A stretch of 64,000 bases of DNA from Muricea muricata. Lineage: Eukaryota; Cnidaria; Anthozoa; Malacalcyonacea; Plexauridae. Below, one piece after another: positions 57,531-64,000 of this stretch. Where the stretch lies: the NCBI GenBank assembly GCA_963855995.1, contig OY979717.1:39925957-39989956 (forward strand). Direction: 5' to 3'. Position numbers and translations under genes: made by a program. Numbering within the stretch: the stretch's first letter is position 1; each line of letters starts with the position of its first letter. The notes under the pieces are model-generated. The model was not told the DNA's origin, made no database searches, and saw only the letters and a list, made by a program, of their open reading frames with translations.

Positions 57531-59580
57531 CGCTAAGAGGAAATAAGAATATTGTTTTCAGGGCCAAAATGATTAGCATATCTGCTGCTATAGTATTACT
57601 GTAGCAGTGTATCTAAATTCTTAACTTATGCAATCCAATTTAAAAAGTTCTCCTGTTCTTTTCAATATGGTGTTAGATTCTTTGCTGTTTAATTGTCAAT
57701 CCCCTTTGGCTGTTATAGATTTATGCCCAGCTATTTCTAAGCGCACAATGCAATACGCGTTCCCTAACGAATGCCATACTGTGCTCTATGAGGACATATT
57801 GTGATAGACTTGTGTTTTTTTCTATTGCAAAGATGCCTTAAAAATATGTAACTAACAGAAAGAATATATTAAAGAAAAAATTCGTTAAAATTTAAAGTTA
57901 TGAAAAGGCTCACGCTTGGCATAAAATGACGCGAAATCGGCCAAGTTCGTCATTCATTTGATTCAGCGGTTGTCCGCAACAGTGTAGGAAAATTCAATAT
58001 GGCGCATTTAATGAGTGGAAAAAAGAATGTTTTCGCGATTAAAATTTTTTGTTAGATTGCACCCCAACTACTTTTTCCCGAAACTATTCAAGCATGTGTG
58101 AATTTTGTTTGCACATTGTGAGTCGTACTGTTCTTAATACATTGAAAGGATGAATGGCTTATTAAAGGAATTAATATAAATTTGTTAGACATCGTATTTT
58201 GAATGGCACTTGTCACAGACTCACTGGTTTGAAAAAAGCATATAAGGGACATAAAAATTACTTGTTTCAGAGGAAAAGATTTCTCACATGCTGGCAACTG
58301 AGGATACTTTCTTCAACTGATTTAAACGTGGAAAAGGAAAATTAGATAGGCTTTATCAAGATACTTCATCACTCCATTCACTTGATGTATCTCAAGTGCT
58401 TTAATATTTTATTGTTAGTTTAGCTTGTATATGAACTTATTGGCCAGGTTTGACTTTCTCGTTGTTACATTATTTGACTTGCTTCTAAAAAGAATTTTTA
58501 AAAATTTGTTTATTGCTATAATTAGGCCAGGTCAGCATATTGCATTTATAGAGCTCAAGATCTGTCACTGTGTAGATGTATCAGTGTTTTATTTATATTG
58601 GATAATGTTTTGCTTATTTATTGATGAGTGAATATGTACAAACTACAGTAGAGTTGAATTGTAGCTGTCACTATTTAATAAATGAATAAATTGAGTTTAT
58701 TATACCAAAATCTTTTATGACTTTTTACAAATACACATTGTGTTATGTTTTCATATTTGATACCAATTAGTTTCTACACCATTTTAACATTTTACTCCTG
58801 TTATTACATCATCAAATACTTTTATGGTATCAAATGTTGAATCATTGCAGTGGTCACAATGCCCATTTGGGTAAATAACACCATATAATGTATGTTTCTG
58901 TAACTGCAAATCTGGCAGCTACTCAAGGTGAGGGTAATTTAATGACACTGAAAAGGCCTGATTAGTGACACAAACAGTAGTACAAAAAAAATCACCACTT
59001 GAACAATGTTTGTTGCTTTAACATCAGTTTACTCTGTTATTTTCTTGACCACTTACCTATCAAATGATAAACTAATGATGTTTGGTCAGTAATTAGAGGA
59101 AAATGTGTACTCAAAATACATTTTGTTACTTCACCAAGTCTAATTCTACACAGCTAAAGTTGTATGGAGATGGTCCTGGACATGGTGTCCTCTTGCAACT
59201 CTTACTCAAATATTGCTTATACATATTGGTTGCAAAACTAAAAGGTTAGTCAGATGTATCTCTGGCTACTGTGCACAAGCATCATCTTGGAATAGAATTT
59301 CCTAAATAAATGTGACACACATGTACAGTAAAACAGAAAAATTGGGTGCATGCCCTTACCTCATCTGTTGTCGGACAGTGAAAAGGTGACAGCTTCTATC
59401 ATTCCAAACATTGAAATAAAGTCATGTGCATTTGAGCAGAATTTATAGCTTGGACACTAAATCATTGACAAAAAGAACCTATTTTTGTTGTTAACCAAAC
59501 TTACTCTAGTGATTTCTGCTTGATGAGGTAACTAATGATATTGGACATAAGATTAATGACTTGTAAGTTTGGTAAATATC
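56790..59580. other. Mostly non-coding
   Basis: Outside the exons at 57306-57530 and the fragment at 57905-57965 I see no gene. The frame at 58425-58631 is hydrophobic, T-rich and without motif. Confidence 0.4.
57905..57965 (-). pseudogene. N-terminal fragment of a relative of the 61-kb gene
   Basis: Minus strand reads NLADFASFYAKREP, matching LAEFATFYAKCEE at the start of the gene at 61.1 kb and the fragment at 29.5 kb. GGCTCACGCTTGGCATAAAA here is the exact complement of 29533-29552. Homology is lost beyond. Confidence 0.6.
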
Positions 59581-59587
59581 TTTCTTG

Positions 59588-59651
59588 TGTCAGTCAGTAT
59601 ATGTGTTGTTTGCCAATTATGTTTGGCAAACAACACATATACTGACTGACA
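59588..59651. repeat. Perfect 29-bp-arm palindrome
   Basis: Arms 59588-59616 (TGTCAGTCAGTATATGTGTT...) and 59623-59651 are exact inverted copies around the 6-base loop TTATGT. No flanking element is recognisable. Confidence 0.95.
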
Positions 59652-61090
59652 TGACTGGAAAATGTTTGCCAATTTGTTCTTAAATGTAGTTTAGCATTAG
59701 GGGCACATTAGAGCAAGATGTGGCAAATATTTTCTAAAATAGGTAACAGTAATTCATAACTAATATGACAACATTAAGAAGGGCATGTTTACTCTGCTTC
59801 AGGCTAATCAGTGAGAAATTCAGTAATGACACCAAGAATGCATTTTTTGCTGGAGCAGGAAGTGACATACTCTTATTTTATGAACTTGTAATCCATGATC
59901 AGTCAGTCATGTTAAATTGGGGAAGGCAATTAGGCAAACTCAACTACAGTACACTAAAACAACATACTTGCTCATTTGTCTACCTTGACACTATAATTAG
60001 TATGATATGCATGACCGTAGTCTGACAACAATTCCTTGTATTTTCAGTATATACAAAAGACATGATTTTTTAATCAAAAGCACTTCATTACATGGCATTA
60101 AGTATGTTGAGTTGCACAAGGCATGTCACATTGCCCTGACACTAGGCTGTCAAAGCTGTACTTTGTAAGTATGTTGTTATAACTGCATTAAAAACTTTAG
60201 TTGTCACTACTTACTCAGTGAACATTAAAAAAAAAGTTAGACAAGAGGTATAAACATTGTATTTATGCAATCAGTAGACATAATTACACCTAAACCTTGG
60301 ATTTTTACATTTACCATGAACTATGCAATATACTCAGTAAAAATTATTCTAATTCTAAACAAAAGGAAGAAGATTTTATGATCTTCTAGACCACAATAAC
60401 AGTTTATTCCCCTTGAAATAATTAATGGCTAGATAAAACAAAATAGAAAATATAAAATCCTAATCTCACTATGAAAAAGTACAGCGTCGTCTAGTAACAT
60501 ATGTTAACATGTATACATTCTTTTGAATGAACATATACTAGTATTGTTTACAAATATTAATATAAATATAGCCAGCTCGAGGAGATAAACAACTGCATAG
60601 ATCACTAACTATTTTGCAGTCATTTCGCTTGTCTGGTCGATAATTCCACCTTTTTCCTCGTCCTTTGTAACGCCAGCATGTTGTAATCTTTAAAGGTCCA
60701 TTTAACAACACTCGCGTGCGGCGCTCTTATTTCAAAGCGCTTTGTCGCCGTTTAAATGCCAAATCCGAAAAAATAAAAACATACGTTTTTAGATAAAAGT
60801 CACAGGCTTGTTACCATGAAAAAATTCTGTACGAATTGGTTAAAATACAAAAGTTATTTGAAGCCAAATTTCAGCAATTTTCATGTTATCTACTTCGACG
60901 CGCGATTCTCAAGATATAGTCCTCAAAGAATGCTCAACCGCTGCAAAACAATACGTGTAACTATGGCAACCTTGGTATCATTTTGATCCACTCGTCTCAC
61001 TCTGTTGATCACAATTGTTTATGTTTATCTAGAGGTAACCTGCAGTGCCCCGCAACGGTATTTAAATGACGCTTTTTTTAAGAAATAATT
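59652..61090. other. Non-coding, upstream of the 61-kb gene
   Basis: No recognised gene; the frame at 59765-60025 has no motif. The part from 60840 is related to 29450-29500, so the upstream region of this gene belongs to the repeated unit. Confidence 0.4.
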
Positions 61091-61098
61091 TAGGCACC

Positions 61099-63358
61099 AT
61101 GCTTCCTAAGAATACGCGCGCCGTCAAGAAAAAATTGTTACGCTCGAGTTGGCCGAATTCGCTACATTTTATGCCAAGTGTGAAGAGTGCTCTGATGGCA
61201 CTGTCGATATTGGCATTGGGGGGAAGGATCGAAAAGCTGCTGTAGTATATGCAAGGGCTGTGTATGCAGAGTTCCTGAAACAAAAAGCTGAAGATCCGAG
61301 GAAAGCATATTTAAATGACCCCACTCAATTTAATGAAGGACCTGTCCATTGCACAACTATTGAAGCACAAGGAGAATTAAGAGATATTGCCGGTTGGGTG
61401 ATAAGTGAGGAAATTAAAGCTTGTATAGCATATGTCAACCAGTACAAATGTTCCAAATCATCAAAAGTTGCTGATCAAGTTGAAAGAAATAGAAGAATGA
61501 AAGCTGTCCTAAATGAGCTTAAAACTACTAAAATTGATATACTAGATGGATCAAAGTATCCTGAAATGTTAGAGCATGCCATTTTGTATGACAAAGAGGG
61601 CAAGACCTATGTCACAGATGCAGTATTTGAGTTTTTTCTTCAGCTTTCCTCACTTGCATCCACTTTACTTTCAAACAGAAACATTCATGCTTTCACAAAG
61701 AATGTCTTATCTAATGCTTATACTCAGATTCTGAACAATGTAAAATTGAAGAGACCTTTCCAACTTCTAATTGAAAACAAAATTGGAAATAACGATAGCA
61801 ACTCTGGTGATGAAACTGTACTTGTAAGCGACATAGGTGTAGGTGAGTCGTGTGGTCATGAAGATGCATTGCCATGTGCAGATAACAGCAGTAGTCATGG
61901 TCTTCAGGTTGAAGATGCATTAACAAGTGACATAGGAGTTGGTGTCCTGTCTTATGGTCATGAAGATGCATTGCCATGTGCAGATAACAGCTGTAGTCAT
62001 GATCTCGAGATTGAAGATGCATTAACAAGTGACACAGGAGTAGGTGTCCTGTCTTATGGTCATGAAGATGCATTGCCATGTGCAGATAACAGCAGTAGTC
62101 ATGATCTCGAGATTGAAGATGCATTAGCAAGTGAGATAGCGTTAGAGAAGGAGTCTTATGAAGATGCATTGACGTCTGCAGGTAACATGTGACATATATG
62201 TCATTGAGCACTCCTTACCATTTCACAAACCATAACTAACTTGTTTATACATGCACACGTGTATGTATATAGTAAGGTAGACATTCATATCAGAAACCAT
62301 ATATTCGCTACTGTGAGTTCATGCTGCTCTTGCTTTGCAAGAAGCATGAAACTCAGAGTAGCGAATAAATGGTATTTAATATGAAGTAGTCTTTTGTCTA
62401 CTCTTTGTACTGCTGGTGTGATCAAATCTCCCCAACCATATATAACCATATAATTATGTAATTTTAATAACGCAGATACTAATCTATATATTGGTATTTA
62501 AATATATAGAGGGAAGTACATGTACAGATCGATTGGTCTTTCAAGATGAAGTCACGTCAATATTGTTCAAACGAATTGTCCACCAATTTTGTGATATGAT
62601 GTCGGCAGAAACTGTAAGGAAGTTTAAGAGATTGAATGAATTCAAGAAGAGCAGTGCTTTACGAAAAGGTCTTCAAGCTAAAGCAGAGAAAAAGATGAAG
62701 AAACCAGATGGTATCGTTTCAGTTACAAATATTATTACAGATCCGCTTTCAACATCAGCTACGCAGTTTTCACTTAAAGCCATGCCGTGTAGAGGTGATA
62801 ATGTGTTTGAATGTTACTCACACATGGACTTGAATTTTATCATGTTGGGATACGATGTTCCACCCAGCAATGAAAACAAGAAGAAAAAACCCAAAACATT
62901 GGTGGATATAATAAGGGCATGTGGTGAAGTAATGCCACGCCCTGACAAGTTGACTCAAGAGGTGTACAATGCGATAACAGCACCGACCGTCGGCAGCAAC
63001 ATATCAAACGTAGTATCCGGTGTACAAAACTCAGAAAATTCAGAACACCAGCAAGCATCTTCAAAACATGTTTCATACTTAAAAAAAACATTAAGTAATT
63101 ACAAACGATACTTGTGGAACCACTAAACTTTATCTTCACTTAACTGCCATGACCCATGATTGCCTGTAGCGATAATGCAAAAAAATCAGCCCATATTAAT
63201 AACCAGTCAATCACTACAAATAGTAATGTAGTCACTTTTTAATACCATTTATAGGAAAATCCAGATTATGTTCCCACTGTCGTCAGTCAGGTCACCGCAA
63301 GACATACAAAGGGAAAATAACATGTCCGGCTCTTTTAAGTACGAGTGATGGTGATTAA
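61099..63358 (+). CDS. Three-exon gene, unrecognised, with internal 34-aa repeats and a terminal zinc knuckle
   Basis: Exon 1 is 61099 or 61149 to 62180 (donor GCAG/GTAACA). Exon 2 is 62511-63092 (acceptor ATATAG, donor TTAA/GTAATT). Exon 3 is 63255-63358 (acceptor TTTATAG), stop TAA. Joining preserves the frame at both junctions: SA-EGSTCTD and KKTL-RKSRLCSHC. The best start is ATG 61099, whose frame needs one more A in the A-run at about 61129-61134 to reach ELAEFATFYAKCEE. Otherwise an internal start is used. Exon 1 ends in three near-identical 33-34-aa repeats with GHEDALPCADNS. Exon 2 is basic, with KKPDGIVSV and NENKKKKPKTL. The C-terminus CSHCRQSGHRKTYKGKITCP is a zinc-knuckle-like site seen at the end of several transposon-derived proteins. 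N-terminal paralogue fragments at 29.5 and 57.9 kb suggest a repeated, perhaps transposon, gene. Confidence 0.65.
61830..62180 (+). repeat. In-frame ~102-bp coding repeats
   Basis: Units at 61830-61928 (99 bp), 61929-62030 (102), 62031-62132 (102), and a partial fourth to 62180. Unit core GGTCATGAAGATGCATTGCC; units 2 and 3 differ at about five bases. Each encodes a 33-34-aa acidic repeat, and all indels keep the frame, so the protein reading was under selection when they arose. Confidence 0.93.
62296..62373 (+). other. Hairpin in intron 1, pre-miRNA-like shape
   Basis: ACCATATATTCGCTACTGTG...CATGCT pairs with the complement AGCATG...CGAATAAATGGT with two mismatches and one bulge over ~31 bp. 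The terminal loop has its own CTTGC/GCAAG stem. 78 nt in total. It could be a microRNA-type precursor or a tiny fold-back element. Confidence 0.6.
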
Positions 63359-63636
63359 CGACAACAATTGGTAAGAGCAATTAAATATATGAACAATTTG
63401 CAATGTATACGAAGATTAAACCGAAGATTTCCTGGTATTTGAACAGTTTCCTTTAGATTCCTTGTACTCCTGCATATGTATAATTCCAAGAGTTGAATGT
63501 TCTAAAAAATAAATTATTTAACTTGTAGATTTTAAAAAATTATCCATGTTTACAAACAGATACCAAGACATAATTTATCAAGTATTTTTGCAAAGCCCCA
63601 AAGTGCGTAGGGAAGTGACACCTGGTAAAGGGTTAA

Positions 63637-63795
63637 AGGCAAGAGCACACGACGCCATTTCAGTCGGCAGATTTATGGTTTAGATACACGGTATTTATCA
63701 AAGGCACGGAAAAGGAGTGAGAATAATTAGCCTACAGATCCTACCACTAACCATAAATCAACCGACTGAAATCATGTCGTGCATGTGCGCTGGGC
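63637..63795. mobile_element. 159-bp MITE with TTAA flanks
   Basis: Arms around ATTTCAGTCGG-GATTTATGGTT (63656-63680) and its complement (63739-63775) form a ~40-bp imperfect inverted repeat, with further pairing of the outer GCACACGAC/GTCGTGCATGTGC. TTAA occurs exactly at both outer edges (63633-63636, 63796-63799), the target of piggyBac and Kolobok elements. Confidence 0.72.
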
Positions 63796-64000
63796 TTAAT
63801 GGATGTTATTTGGCTCTTAGTTGTAATGTGTTGTCCTTAAATACTGTTATCATAATTACCTGTTTGCAAAATTGTTGGGTTGGTTGTTTGACCATTGACT
63901 GCTCTCTGTTCACCGAAAAAATTTTCCAGTTTGTCTTGGTTAGTACTGAAAGCAGAAACACTTGACCCTGGATACATCTTGAACAGTATGCTGCAGTATT

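Noticed and set aside
61711..62211. 166-codon minus-strand frame rich in histidine and leucine
   Set aside because: It is the antisense of the in-frame 34-aa repeats of the 61-kb gene; its periodicity is inherited.

Overview
The window is eukaryotic nuclear DNA from an invertebrate animal, AT-rich and dominated by transposable elements. Evidence for this: spliceosomal GT-AG introns, a decayed 18S-5.8S-28S rDNA unit, BEL/Pao and copia retrotransposons, CR1-like LINEs, hAT, P, Academ-like and Tc1/mariner DNA transposons, and multicopy protein families that I associate with cnidarian and other early-branching animal genomes (phylum not provable from this sequence). Nearly every recognisable coding region is a mobile-element gene, most of them broken. 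The best candidate for an intact gene is the three-exon gene at 61.1-63.4 kb, itself a member of a dispersed family. The single clearly intact long reading frame is a HUH/SF3 Rep protein at 49.5-50.8 kb.

Layout. 1-4.7 kb: non-coding DNA with a perfect 485-bp tandem duplication, a PIF1/Helitron helicase tail, an unrecognised gene remnant and a minisatellite. 4.88-8.92 kb: one decayed rDNA unit on the minus strand that is circularly permuted, opened at one point in 28S, with a large internal 28S deletion and a 339-bp MITE with 8-bp target duplications inside 18S. 8.9-15.9 kb: diverged repeats and a hAT transposase pseudogene. 15.95-22.93 kb: a complete 7-kb Academ-like transposon with ~200-bp inverted termini and a seven-exon transposase gene (nuclease-like motifs plus a CXC cysteine-rich tail), broken by a templated ectopic insertion. 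23.0-27.9 kb: a C2H2 multicopy gene that received first a 325-bp MITE and then a 3.4-kb P-superfamily element with perfect 36-bp termini; the P element carries two convergent genes. 29.8-30.5 kb: a mariner-like fold-back element. 30.8-37.8 kb: a ~132-bp-monomer satellite with higher-order structure. 37.8-40.8 kb: BEL/Pao integrase, a second 325-bp MITE and a LINE tail. 44.5-47.4 kb: copia and LINE reverse transcriptases. 47.40-51.39 kb: a composite element. 51.4-57.5 kb: minus-strand remnants (Academ-like, Pao gag, hAT and a multicopy protein of unknown function). 61.1-63.4 kb: the three-exon gene.

Most interesting system: 47405-51388. Two 266-bp near-identical copies of a structure-rich terminal repeat bracket a Tc1-like DD34E transposase (plus strand) and a 459-aa Rep with HUH endonuclease and SF3 helicase motifs (minus strand), convergent, the whole flanked by TA on both sides. 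It looks like a mobile element combining a cut-and-paste transposase with a replicative rolling-circle initiator. Whether the two genes work together, or one element landed in the other, is an inference that copy-number comparison across the genome would settle.
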